From contig PAAX01000019.1 of NCBI GenBank assembly GCA_002698995.1, forward strand, positions 186,001 through 250,000: a DNA stretch of 64,000 bases. Direction: 5' to 3'. A program made the position numbers and the translations under genes. The stretch is from Ignavibacteriota bacterium. GTDB taxonomy: Bacteria > Bacteroidota > Ignavibacteria > Ignavibacteriales > Melioribacteraceae. Of the stretch, positions 38,426-48,138 are shown piece by piece (positions within the stretch are counted from its first letter, which is position 1; each line of letters opens with the position of its first letter). The notes beneath the pieces were generated by a model, which did not search any database, was not told where the DNA came from, and was given only the letters and a program-made list of their open reading frames with translations.

Positions 38426-41400
38426 TCATCTTACTCTTGCAAGTTTTTTAATTTGGGTCTTTTGTTCTTCATTATTTACAAACGAAATTTTATAAAAATA
38501 TACGCCATTTGCAATATCATTTCCATCTTGATCTTTGCCATCCCAGAAAATTTTATTAAATCCAAACTGTAAAGTTGATACATCTACATCAATTTCTTTA
38601 ATCAATCTTCCGGCAACCGTATAAATTTTAATGTTTACTTCATGCGGTTTTATCGCTCCGGTTAAATTAAATGTGAAGTGAGTTTCATTACTAAAAGGAT
38701 TGGGATAATTGTAAACATCTTTAATGTCATTATCAGTATCAACCATAAAATTGATTTTGTAGCCTGTTGTATCAAAATAATTATTGGATGCATCCTTTGC
38801 CAATACTTCAATTAAATGAGTTCCATCGGTAAATTTTGGTTTCCAGTTAATAATAAATTTTGAATCGGGATACTGTGTATAAGCATAATTCATAGTATCC
38901 GTTTGTGAAATTGATACTTTCTCAAAATTATGATATATGAAAAATGAATTTGTATCTAATGGAAGCGGACTATTATCACTTAACGATATAAATATTTCTG
39001 GTTCGGAAGAAATTAAATCTCCGTTGAGAATTTCAGTTCCGTCAAATGTTATTTCAAATTTAGGTCTTACCGAATCTCTTGAAATAAAGAACTTATTTTC
39101 TGCAAAATTGTTAAAGTCGAAAAACTCCTTCCCTTTTATTTTTGCTGAGACGGATATATTATTTTCAAACAATAGCGGAGTTGAATCAATATCATAACTT
39201 AATAACTTTAGTGAATCGGGTGCGAGACTAATATTACTGGAATAAAATGATGAATCACTATCATTTAAGTAAAATTGAACTTCAACCGAATCAACTTTTG
39301 AATAACCAATATTCTTTAAAGTAAAATTCATTTCGGTTGGTAAACCCTGCATAACAGAATCGGGCATGAATTTCAAATCTTCATCCAATAAAATTATTTC
39401 GGGAAGTGATGAATATCTTAGTGTCATTGAATTCAATCTTATTGGTTCAGAAACACCGGCAGTGCTGTCAGTAAACGAAAATCTCAATCTCAGTTTATTG
39501 TATATATCTGGATTAACATCATTTAGAGGGACGGAATTTCTGGATGAAGAAAACTCTGTAAGTTTATCCCACACTCTTGATAAAGAATTATAACCTTCAA
39601 CAGAAACTTTCCTGCTTCCTTTATAATTATCTTCAGTAAAATTAACTTCCGCTCTGTTCCATTCTAAAGCCGGACCAATTTCAGAGGATACGATTTCACC
39701 TTTAGTCTCTTTATATTTGCCAGTAAAAGTATGAATCTCGGGACGAATACCGCTTCTGAAAATGGAAGCATAAACAACATCATTCACTTCGTCGTATGTC
39801 CATGCGTAATAATTCGGATTTCCGGTAAGCCACTCTTCTTCAAAAAATCCGTCGTTTCCTCTCATTCTTCTCATAAAATTGCTGAGGAAATTTTCATAAG
39901 GATAAATATAACCATCAGCAGCAAAAAAGTATTTAAACCCTTGATAGGTACTGCTGGAAGTTAAAATATCATCTTGTACTTTCTGCCATCCGTTATTAGG
40001 ATCAAAAATTCTAACTACATAATTATCAGTTCCTAATGAATCTGCTCTGGATAAATTATAAACATAATTACCATCGGAAGTAATAAAGAAAAATCCCGGG
40101 GCAACTCTTGAATCACTGTCTCTAATCATTCCATCGGGAATATAATGATGTGTAGTATCACCGGTTGCAGCATCAACTTTAATTAAATAGTAAGGATCTC
40201 CGTTTGGTACATAAATAAAACCATCATGATAAAACATTTGACTTCTTATCAGTGATTCAAATTTACCAACAGTTCCGTATACATTTCCTCTTGTAGTACC
40301 GTTAAATCCGGTACCAATTTTATAAATTTCAGATGGTTGAAAATTATTGAAATAAGCAATGTTTGCAGCATAAATATAAGTGCCGTCAGTTGTAATTGTA
40401 GTTAAACCAAAATTTGAAACCGGCAGTTGAATATTACTGCTGTCGATTTTTCTAATCTGCATTGGTTTAGGGAGATTAATTTTTGTGTTTAATGTTAACG
40501 AACTTGTGACAGTATCATAAAACACATTGGAAGTGTTGAAAAGTTTTAACTGATTTTTATTAGCGAAGAAATAGTAATCTTCTTCCGAACTTTGTGAATT
40601 AATTGTAAATGATTGTTTATCTGTCCAATCACTAAATTTTTCACCGTCATAAAGTCTGGTTCGCCAAAAATAATTTCCATCTGCTAATTTAGGAGATTGC
40701 CAATTTACCAAAGCTCTTTGTGGAATTAATTCATCAGTTTTAATTATTGGATTTGTAAAATTGACCGTACTGTCAATCTCAATAAAATAATGAAATTCTT
40801 GATCGAGGTAATAACCAAAATCAGTAATTACAAATTCAACTTGATCTTTACTTGTATAGAAACCGTTTACCGGCTTAAGTATTTTTGGTGATGATAAATC
40901 AAACGCATTAAAAGTGTTTGAAGCAGTATTATCAGTAAGATCAGGTTCGGGAATTGTATTAATTGTATTTATTTCTGCACGAACTGTATTTATTCCTTCA
41001 ACTGCTGAAGTATATTTAAATTTCACAGAATCAGTCTGTCCGAATGATTCCATATTAACATTAAAAATTTCATAAGTAGTATCTTGGTTTTCAATAAAGA
41101 AACGGACTGTAACAGTAGTATCTTTAAATGCACTCCCTTTATTTATGAATACTGCTTTTACTTCAACAGTATCACCAATAACAGGATTAGAAGGAGTAAT
41201 TGTTATTTGATTCGGTTCAATGTAAAAATCAGGTTCTTTCGGGATTGCAATTTCAACTGCAGGATCACCAAAATATGTAAGCAAAGAAATATGATCTCTT
41301 TTAGTTCCAAACAAACCACCGGCAGCTTGTTTTATTTTTGCATTCATAAAAGCATTACCGGCAATTGTATTATGATTATCAAATAATTCAGTAAACAAGA

Positions 41401-44137
41401 AATTATTATAATTTACACCCTGCACATAGAATGTTAATCCAGCATTACCAATAAAAACAATACTTCCTTTATCTTTTACTTTGTTAAATACTTCACCGAA
41501 AACATCTTGATTTTCAAAATGCCCGGTATAGCAAGTAACGCTCAAAACTAAAGGTAGTTTACCTTGATTTTCGAGAAGATAAATATCGTCATTCAGAAAA
41601 ACCAAATCCCATTGATAACCGCCGCCGTGTCCATAAAAATTAACAACCGAAACACCGTTATTAATTTTCTCTCTTATCTGCGGACCTTCACCTTGAAAAG
41701 GAGCTTGTTCAGGAAATGCCGGGTCAGGAAATCTGAATACTTTTTCTGTAGGAAATCCATTAGGTTTTAAAAATCTATTCTCAAGATCAATATTTCCGTT
41801 ATTAAATCCGAAATCCTGTTCATCCTCTGCATCTTGTCCGGCACCAATTAACAGAACTTTCTCTTTCCAATCTTTTGAATCATCAATTGGGTAATTGATA
41901 ATTTTATCGACTAATATTTCTGCTTCCTCAATTGTTTCGCAAGATATTCTTCCTATTGCTGCATCCGGAATCAAATCATCTCCGGCCACTGCTGCTATTG
42001 CGTTATCACTTGATATTTGTCCGTACGTAATTGCTTTATAAGGAATTGAAGGAATATAATTTTCTCTACTTGATTTCAGAAGTTTTCTGTAATCATAACT
42101 CATATCACCGAATAACACCACAAATGAAGGAGGATTTCCATTCCAGTTTTCAAATGTATATTTTACAAATTTTTGTAAAGCGTACGGATCTAACATCCCA
42201 AATGAAAATTCATCATAGATCGATTGTATATCAGCAATAAAAACTTTTGGATTCTCAAATCCGTTAAGATTGTTTCTTCTAAATTCAGCAAGTCTTTCAG
42301 CCTGCTCAATAAATTTTGGATGAGTAATTATAAGATAATCAGCTTGGTTGCCGGTATTTCTTAAATTTGATCGATTATCACTTTTAATTGAATCAACAGA
42401 TTTATAATAATTATTTGAAACCATAAAATAATCAGTTCTTGCGGTAACTGTGTCCATCCAATAAGTAGTATTATCGGGATCATTCAAAAAATTAATATTG
42501 GCAATTATTTTATTTTTTGAAGGGACATAAACTTTAGCGTTTGTGCTTGTCCATTGCCAAACTTGAAATCTTGTAATACCTATAACATTAGGTGGACTTT
42601 TGAAAAAATATTTATTTCCGTTTTCAGCTCTATTATATCTCCAATAATCGAATTGGAACCAGTTAACTCTAAACTCATCATAACCGTTACTGCATGCATT
42701 TCCATAGGCATTAACTTGAACTAAGTTACCGCTCGGATAAATATTTATTGCTCCTTCATCAACAATAAATTTTTTCTCAAACAGAGCTTCACTTTGTGCA
42801 TCCCAAGTCATTTCACCAATAAATTGATTGGTTAATAATATTTCTGCTTTATGATCAGGATTGCAATTCTGTCTGTTTATTCCATGCAATGCAACTCTTA
42901 AAGTTACTTCTTTATTTAAGGGACTCGGATTAGAAAAAGGACTAAATCTAGTTTCAAATCTTTGCTGCTGTGTTCCGGCATTTCCACTTACTTTTCCCCA
43001 ATACCAATGATCTCTGTTATCGTCGTTTGCAAGTCCCATTCTTTCATAAAGGGAATCAACTTCATAATGGACAGTTTCCAATACTTGTTTATATGTTGAA
43101 GAATAATTATTCGGAAATCCGTTTGATGATTGATAGAAAAGGGTTTCTTCTCTGCTATCTTCAAATGTTAACCAATAAACATTACTTCTTGTATAAATAT
43201 TCTGTTGATGAAAAAGTGTTGGAGTTGGTTTATAACCAACGAATTGGAAATAATCTCCCGATTGGAAAAATCCTTCTTCAGAATTTTTTATATCAATCGG
43301 AATTTGATTTCCTTCATTATAAATTTTTATTGAATTTATCGGAATTTTATCAATTATGTCAAATTGTGTTTTTAAATCATCATAACTGATTCTGTACACA
43401 TCAGTCTTTGATACAAAGATTTTAAAGTAATTTATATTGGGATCATACCAATCATAGTCTGCAGACTGTAATTGGTTTGATGAAACTAGACTTGCTGAAA
43501 AATTAGCTGCTACGTTTTTATTCAGTACACTCTTCAGTAAAAAATCAGTAGTTAGAAAATCATTTGCAAAACTGTAATTGTTCTTCCCTTTAATTTGATT
43601 AAAACGAATTTCCAATCGGATTTTATCTGATATTAAAAGTTCTCTATTAGAAGGATTATATTGAAAAGGTGAAACAGAAACCGGCTGAACTTTTGCAAAT
43701 CTGAATTGAAATTTTTCATGAAGTTTAACATTAGTTTCCGGGAAATAACTGTTCAAAGAGTATGTCAATTTATCAAAATATAATTCACTGTGTTTCGAAT
43801 CTAAATTCTGCAATTCATTAAAAGGAATTATCAGTTTATTTGACGATAATTTAGAAGTAATTATTTGATAAGATATTTCGGGATTAGAATTTTGAGGAAC
43901 TGCAATATTAAATGAATAAGCCGGAAGCCAAGGTTCCCCTTCTTCTCTTGTAGATGCACTCCAGCTGGTTATAATTTTTTGAAATGAATTATTGTTTACA
44001 ACTGTATCTTTAATTTTATAAGTGCCGGAAAAAGATATTTCGGCAATAAATTTAGATTCCGTAGATTCAATAATTTTTATGTTTTGTGCTGATAAAGTTA
44101 GTCCAATAAAAAGCAAAGCGATTAATCTATTTAGCAT
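38426..44137 (-). CDS. Gingipain-like C25 peptidase, putative T9SS sortase (PorU2-like)
   Basis: 1903 residues with a signal peptide (MLNRLIALLFIGLTLSAQ). The C25 domain lies at ~600-990: YLIITHPKFIEQAERLAEFRR, FVVLFGDMSYDYR, the catalytic His837 in VVNFYGHGGG and Cys869 in LSVTCYTGHFENQ. Afterwards come Ig/CARDB-like domains, a fibronectin-like stretch, more beta domains, and a C-terminal T9SS/FlgD-like sorting domain (YNYPNPFSNETHF ... KQTQIKKLARVR). Size and layout match proteins annotated as T9SS sortase PorU2 in this class. In Porphyromonas, PorU removes the sorting domain and joins cargo to A-LPS. It overlaps the O-antigen ligase gene by 11 bp. It could instead be an ordinary secreted gingipain-like protease. 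Confidence 0.82.
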   Translation of the reverse strand: MLNRLIALLFIGLTLSAQNIKIIESTESKFIAEISFSGTYKIKDTVVNNNSFQKIITSWSASTREEGEPWLPAYSFNIAVPQNSNPEISYQIITSKLSSNKLIIPFNELQNLDSKHSELYFDKLTYSLNSYFPETNVKLHEKFQFRFAKVQPVSVSPFQYNPSNRELLISDKIRLEIRFNQIKGKNNYSFANDFLTTDFLLKSVLNKNVAANFSASLVSSNQLQSADYDWYDPNINYFKIFVSKTDVYRISYDDLKTQFDIIDKIPINSIKIYNEGNQIPIDIKNSEEGFFQSGDYFQFVGYKPTPTLFHQQNIYTRSNVYWLTFEDSREETLFYQSSNGFPNNYSSTYKQVLETVHYEVDSLYERMGLANDDNRDHWYWGKVSGNAGTQQQRFETRFSPFSNPSPLNKEVTLRVALHGINRQNCNPDHKAEILLTNQFIGEMTWDAQSEALFEKKFIVDEGAINIYPSGNLVQVNAYGNACSNGYDEFRVNWFQFDYWRYNRAENGNKYFFKSPPNVIGITRFQVWQWTSTNAKVYVPSKNKIIANINFLNDPDNTTYWMDTVTARTDYFMVSNNYYKSVDSIKSDNRSNLRNTGNQADYLIITHPKFIEQAERLAEFRRNNLNGFENPKVFIADIQSIYDEFSFGMLDPYALQKFVKYTFENWNGNPPSFVVLFGDMSYDYRKLLKSSRENYIPSIPYKAITYGQISSDNAIAAVAGDDLIPDAAIGRISCETIEEAEILVDKIINYPIDDSKDWKEKVLLIGAGQDAEDEQDFGFNNGNIDLENRFLKPNGFPTEKVFRFPDPAFPEQAPFQGEGPQIREKINNGVSVVNFYGHGGGYQWDLVFLNDDIYLLENQGKLPLVLSVTCYTGHFENQDVFGEVFNKVKDKGSIVFIGNAGLTFYVQGVNYNNFLFTELFDNHNTIAGNAFMNAKIKQAAGGLFGTKRDHISLLTYFGDPAVEIAIPKEPDFYIEPNQITITPSNPVIGDTVEVKAVFINKGSAFKDTTVTVRFFIENQDTTYEIFNVNMESFGQTDSVKFKYTSAVEGINTVRAEINTINTIPEPDLTDNTASNTFNAFDLSSPKILKPVNGFYTSKDQVEFVITDFGYYLDQEFHYFIEIDSTVNFTNPIIKTDELIPQRALVNWQSPKLADGNYFWRTRLYDGEKFSDWTDKQSFTINSQSSEEDYYFFANKNQLKLFNTSNVFYDTVTSSLTLNTKINLPKPMQIRKIDSSNIQLPVSNFGLTTITTDGTYIYAANIAYFNNFQPSEIYKIGTGFNGTTRGNVYGTVGKFESLIRSQMFYHDGFIYVPNGDPYYLIKVDAATGDTTHHYIPDGMIRDSDSRVAPGFFFITSDGNYVYNLSRADSLGTDNYVVRIFDPNNGWQKVQDDILTSSSTYQGFKYFFAADGYIYPYENFLSNFMRRMRGNDGFFEEEWLTGNPNYYAWTYDEVNDVVYASIFRSGIRPEIHTFTGKYKETKGEIVSSEIGPALEWNRAEVNFTEDNYKGSRKVSVEGYNSLSRVWDKLTEFSSSRNSVPLNDVNPDIYNKLRLRFSFTDSTAGVSEPIRLNSMTLRYSSLPEIILLDEDLKFMPDSVMQGLPTEMNFTLKNIGYSKVDSVEVQFYLNDSDSSFYSSNISLAPDSLKLLSYDIDSTPLLFENNISVSAKIKGKEFFDFNNFAENKFFISRDSVRPKFEITFDGTEILNGDLISSEPEIFISLSDNSPLPLDTNSFFIYHNFEKVSISQTDTMNYAYTQYPDSKFIINWKPKFTDGTHLIEVLAKDASNNYFDTTGYKINFMVDTDNDIKDVYNYPNPFSNETHFTFNLTGAIKPHEVNIKIYTVAGRLIKEIDVDVSTLQFGFNKIFWDGKDQDGNDIANGVYFYKISFVNNEEQKTQIKKLARVR

Positions 44138-45512
44138 AAACTCTATTTTTATTTATTGTAGAAAAGAATACAGCTAAAACAATCCATAAAGGTAAATCTC
44201 TTTCAATCCATCCGTAAGAAAATATTCCAATTGATTCAAAGATACCTCTTGCAAGAGCTCCGGTAAAAAGTGAAATTGCTAAGGCAGTTATTCTGAAATC
44301 AGTATAATTACTTCCCTTAAACTTATTGAAATATCGAAATGCAAGATTATAAAATAGTACCGCAAATGCCACAGTAAAAAGTAATCCTAACAAGCCAAGT
44401 TCTGAAAAGTAAAATAGAAAGAAATTGTGTGCATGTCCAAGTCCGGCTTCTGAATAAACAAAATTAATAGATTGTTCATCCCAAGTACCTAACATCACCG
44501 GTAAATATTTATAAATAAAATTAGGAAACATTCCGGGACCAACGCCAAAAATAATATTGTTTGAAATAATATCGTATGCAATATCCCAAATGTAACTTCT
44601 TGTATTTACAATTCTTTCAAATCTTAACACGGTAGAAATTAAATCATAGATCGGTGTAAATAAAATCAGAATCACAACAAATAAAGAGGAAAATAATAAA
44701 AGTCTTTTGAGAAGTTTTCTATTAATCAAAAATAAATAAATGAGAGTTCCAACAGCCGCTGCCAATATTGATGCACGAGAGTTTGTAATTATGAGTGAAA
44801 CAGAAATTATAGCAAGAAGTACAAAGTAAAATATTCTGCTGGCTTGATGTTTCTCTTTAGATAAGAAAAAAACTATAACCGGAACTGCGGTTGATAATAA
44901 AACTCCGGCTGCATTAATATTGCTGTAAATTCCCCCGTATCTAATTACTACATTTGAAATTATAAACCCTATGCCGGCTTTATAAAACTCAATTAAAACA
45001 GAAATTGATAATACCAGAGCAGCAATAATTAAAACTAATAAAAAATTCCTTTTACCGTTTTTTGATTCTTGTGAAAGTGCAGTATAAATGAAAATCATTG
45101 AAAGAAAGACCAATGATTTAACTGCAAATGTAATTCCATTTATGTATGCGGAATTTATAAATCCAGAAATCAACAGCACAGTAATTAAATATCCAAATAA
45201 AAAGTATAAACTTTTGGGGAACAGATTAAAATCAATAGTTAAACCAAACTTATTCACATACTTAAAGGTAAGCCAAGCTAAAATAACTAATGTTAATATT
45301 GGTCTGATTATTTCACTTACATCACTTGTAAAAATTAAAAATGCAAATAGAGTAAGTGGAATTAAAACTTCATCAGAAAGAGTATAGAATAAAACAGCAG
45401 CGCTTATTAGAGCTAATCCGATTACTAAATTATGAATCAGCAAAACAGTAATTAACGGAAGAATAAATGCTAAACCAATTTGTACTTTTCTATTTTCTAA
45501 AAGATTTTCCAA
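44127..45512 (-). CDS. O-antigen ligase / Wzy-like membrane protein
   Basis: 461 residues, about 11-12 membrane helices. The large loop near 330-370 and RYGGIYSNINAAGVLLSTAVPV plus IITNSRASILAAAVGTLIYL (the SRA motif) are typical of the O-antigen ligase (WaaL) / polymerase domain. PGMFPNFIYKY ... GLGHAHNFFLFYFSELGLLGL holds the HAHN(x)F signature. It would move a polysaccharide from undecaprenyl carrier to a lipid or protein acceptor, or polymerise it, in the inner membrane facing the periplasm. It overlaps the flippase gene by 23 bp and the PorU2-like gene by 11 bp. Confidence 0.85.
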   Translation of the reverse strand: MENLLENRKVQIGLAFILPLITVLLIHNLVIGLALISAAVLFYTLSDEVLIPLTLFAFLIFTSDVSEIIRPILTLVILAWLTFKYVNKFGLTIDFNLFPKSLYFLFGYLITVLLISGFINSAYINGITFAVKSLVFLSMIFIYTALSQESKNGKRNFLLVLIIAALVLSISVLIEFYKAGIGFIISNVVIRYGGIYSNINAAGVLLSTAVPVIVFFLSKEKHQASRIFYFVLLAIISVSLIITNSRASILAAAVGTLIYLFLINRKLLKRLLLFSSLFVVILILFTPIYDLISTVLRFERIVNTRSYIWDIAYDIISNNIIFGVGPGMFPNFIYKYLPVMLGTWDEQSINFVYSEAGLGHAHNFFLFYFSELGLLGLLFTVAFAVLFYNLAFRYFNKFKGSNYTDFRITALAISLFTGALARGIFESIGIFSYGWIERDLPLWIVLAVFFSTINKNRVYAK

Positions 45513-47031
45513 ACGAAAGCATAACCTTTTTTGTTATGGAGTTATTTGAATTATCCGCAAAATAAATTGTACTGAAATAAATTACTACAAATAACAGCAT
45601 TTCCAATATTTCAAAAAATAGTGATTCAGTAAGAAAAATTTTCAGAATAAGTTTGGAAATAAGGAATATCAACATAGCAAGAATTGATAAGTAAAATAAA
45701 TTCTTTAAGTATTCCTTATAAAAAAATAATTTCAACTTATAAACTAAAATTCCAATACCGCCGATAAGTAGAATTGAGTAACTTAAAACCGTAGATAAAG
45801 CAAGTGCATTTTGCTTTAATGCATCAACAAAATAAAGATTGATAAAATATTTTGCTGCAACAGATATAATAACTAAAATCAAAAATGATCTTAATAGCTG
45901 TGCACTGTACAATATTTTGTTTATAACCGAATAGGAAGCGTAAAATACTAATCCAAGTGCTAATATATTAAGAAGAGATGAAGTCATTAAAGTATCATTA
46001 AAATTAAATACACCGCGCTGATAAATAATTCTAATTATTGATACACCATGAAAAATAAAAAGAATTACAACAGGAAGCAGCAGTATAACAACCGCATTTA
46101 AGCTGTCGCTTATCCCCCTTTCAAAACTCTTTTTTTCTTCGTCATTATGAAATGTTTGAGAAAATTTTGGAAGAAGAATTGCGGCAACAGTCGCCCCGAA
46201 AATTGACATTGGGAGATTGAAAATAGTTAATGCATAATTATAAGCAGAAATACCCCCTTGATCTACATAAGGATAAAAATACCTATCAATTATTATATAA
46301 GATAAACTAAAAAACTCGATCAAAATTGTTATGGAAAACGAAGAGAGTTTAACCTTTGAAAATGAACTAAAACTTTTTACTCTGGGAAAACTAAGTTTGA
46401 TATATTTTCTTAAAACAAAAATTATAAAAAGTATTTGAAAAGTATTTGCAGTCAGATACGAAATTGGGATTGAATAAATATCAAAAGAACTTGAAAGTAA
46501 GATAATTAACAAAAGTAGAATTGTATTATTTGCTAGTTGAATTATATAAGGGATATTAACTTTATTATTAGCAACAAAATATGAAGCACAGATAGAAAAT
46601 GCAGTATTTATTGGTATTGTAAAAATTATTATTGTAAAAATAGTTTTAACTAAACCGCATTCCTCGGATGATAAATTCTCTGTATAAAATTCTATTATTA
46701 CATTATTTGCAGCAAAAAGTATCAAACTAATTAATAAACCGAATCCAACAAATAGCCATAAAGATTCATTGAAAAATTCAGAATCATTATTATGTTCTTT
46801 TTTATACTTATAATAATTTGGGATGAAATAATTCTGTGATAAATAATAGATAACCGAATTAAGCATCAAAGGAATTGCAACACCGATTAAGTATAAATCA
46901 AAGTTTTTAGTAGTACCAAATTCATTAGCAAAAAATATTTCTCTTCCAATTCCAATAACCTTAGTAATTATTAAAATGATGGTGAGAAAAAAAGAGGCTT
47001 TTACAATTGATTCTTTGGTTTGTTTTGACAT
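45490..47031 (-). CDS. Lipid-linked oligosaccharide flippase (MurJ/Wzx-like)
   Basis: 513 residues with 13-14 membrane helices in the MOP/MviN pattern: ASFFLTIILIITKVIGIGREIFFANEFG, LPMSIFGATVAAILLPKFSQTFH, VSIIRIIYQRGVFNFNDT. The R-E-I-FFA near the start and the IYQRGVF motif are those of MviN/MurJ. It could translocate lipid II or, given its neighbours, a polysaccharide repeat unit. Two glycosyltransferase genes precede it with no gap (it starts where the GT4 gene ends) and an O-antigen ligase gene follows, so a Wzx-like role is favoured. Confidence 0.82.
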   Translation of the reverse strand: MSKQTKESIVKASFFLTIILIITKVIGIGREIFFANEFGTTKNFDLYLIGVAIPLMLNSVIYYLSQNYFIPNYYKYKKEHNNDSEFFNESLWLFVGFGLLISLILFAANNVIIEFYTENLSSEECGLVKTIFTIIIFTIPINTAFSICASYFVANNKVNIPYIIQLANNTILLLLIILLSSSFDIYSIPISYLTANTFQILFIIFVLRKYIKLSFPRVKSFSSFSKVKLSSFSITILIEFFSLSYIIIDRYFYPYVDQGGISAYNYALTIFNLPMSIFGATVAAILLPKFSQTFHNDEEKKSFERGISDSLNAVVILLLPVVILFIFHGVSIIRIIYQRGVFNFNDTLMTSSLLNILALGLVFYASYSVINKILYSAQLLRSFLILVIISVAAKYFINLYFVDALKQNALALSTVLSYSILLIGGIGILVYKLKLFFYKEYLKNLFYLSILAMLIFLISKLILKIFLTESLFFEILEMLLFVVIYFSTIYFADNSNNSITKKVMLSFGKSFRK

Positions 47032-48138
47032 TTACTGGAGAATTGATTTATAAAGATTTATCATTTCTTTTAAGTTAGATTCAAAGTTGTAATTATTGAT
47101 TACAAATTCTCTGCCACTGTTCCCCATTTCTTTTCTTAATTCAGCATTCACTATAAGACTGTTTATTTTTTCGGCAGCAGATTTATAATCTTCAGATTCA
47201 ACAATAAAACCGGTTTCATTATTTACAACTACTTCCGGAAGTCCACCTACATTACTTACTATTACCGGTTTTCTGCAAGAACTAGCTTCAATAATAGATA
47301 CGCCAAAGCTTTCGGCTCTTGACAAATAAACTTCTATATCCATATAGTTATGAAATTTATTTATTTCATCCGGATTCACATAACCGTTAAATGAAATATC
47401 ATCGGCAATTCCTAGTTCAAAAGATAACTTCTTAAGTTCTTCTTCTTTACTTCCTTTTCCAACAATTAACAGTTTTAGGTCTTTTCCATTATTAATAGAT
47501 TTAACTTCTTTGAACGCTTTAATTAAAAGATCGATACCATATTTTTCTTCTAAATTTTTAACGGTACCAATAACCAAAGATCCGTTGTAAGGTCTTTCTG
47601 TTGAAAGAATATTGAAGAAATCAATATCAATTCCAAAGGGAATAATAAAAGCTTTTTTCGTGGAATAATCTTTAAGCTTTTCAGCCATTGATTTGCTTGT
47701 AGCAGTGATTACTTTTGCTCTTGAAAGATTGAATTTGAAAATTGCTTTATGAATTGGAGAATGTGTAGGAAAAAGCATTATATCTTGTCCCCACAACGAA
47801 ATTACAAAATTCTTAAATCCGGTTAAAGCACCTAGCAAACCATAACTGGAGGCAAAATGAGCATGAACAATATCCGGTTTAAAATCATTAATTACATTTT
47901 TAAGTTTACTTAAAACGGTAAGATATTTTATTTTCTTAAAACTACCACTGTTTGAAAGAAATGTTGAACTATTAAAATGATGAGAAATTACTTTTATATC
48001 GGTGAAATTATCAAATAACTTTGTCTCAATTTCTGATAAAGTAAAAATGGTAATTTTATAATTATGTTTAACAAGATTGGTAGCCCACTTAATAGTATGT
48101 GGCGAATTGACATCGGCTAATAATAATAATTTTATCAA
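47032..48138 (-). CDS. Glycosyltransferase family 4
   Basis: 368 residues. GT-B fold: LLLLADVNSPHTIKWATNLV at the start, DIVHAHFASSYGLLG, the nucleotide-sugar region VIGTVKNLEEKYGIDLLIKAF, and the E-x7-E element near EVYLSRAESFGVSIIEASSCRKPVIVSNVGGLPEVV. This fits GT4 enzymes that use NDP-sugars and retain the anomeric configuration. The start codon is TTG at 48138, overlapping the TGA of the GT9 gene (TTGA), so it is translationally coupled. It acts at the cytoplasmic face in glycan assembly; the sugar is unknown. Confidence 0.9.
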   Translation of the reverse strand: MIKLLLLADVNSPHTIKWATNLVKHNYKITIFTLSEIETKLFDNFTDIKVISHHFNSSTFLSNSGSFKKIKYLTVLSKLKNVINDFKPDIVHAHFASSYGLLGALTGFKNFVISLWGQDIMLFPTHSPIHKAIFKFNLSRAKVITATSKSMAEKLKDYSTKKAFIIPFGIDIDFFNILSTERPYNGSLVIGTVKNLEEKYGIDLLIKAFKEVKSINNGKDLKLLIVGKGSKEEELKKLSFELGIADDISFNGYVNPDEINKFHNYMDIEVYLSRAESFGVSIIEASSCRKPVIVSNVGGLPEVVVNNETGFIVESEDYKSAAEKINSLIVNAELRKEMGNSGREFVINNYNFESNLKEMINLYKSILQ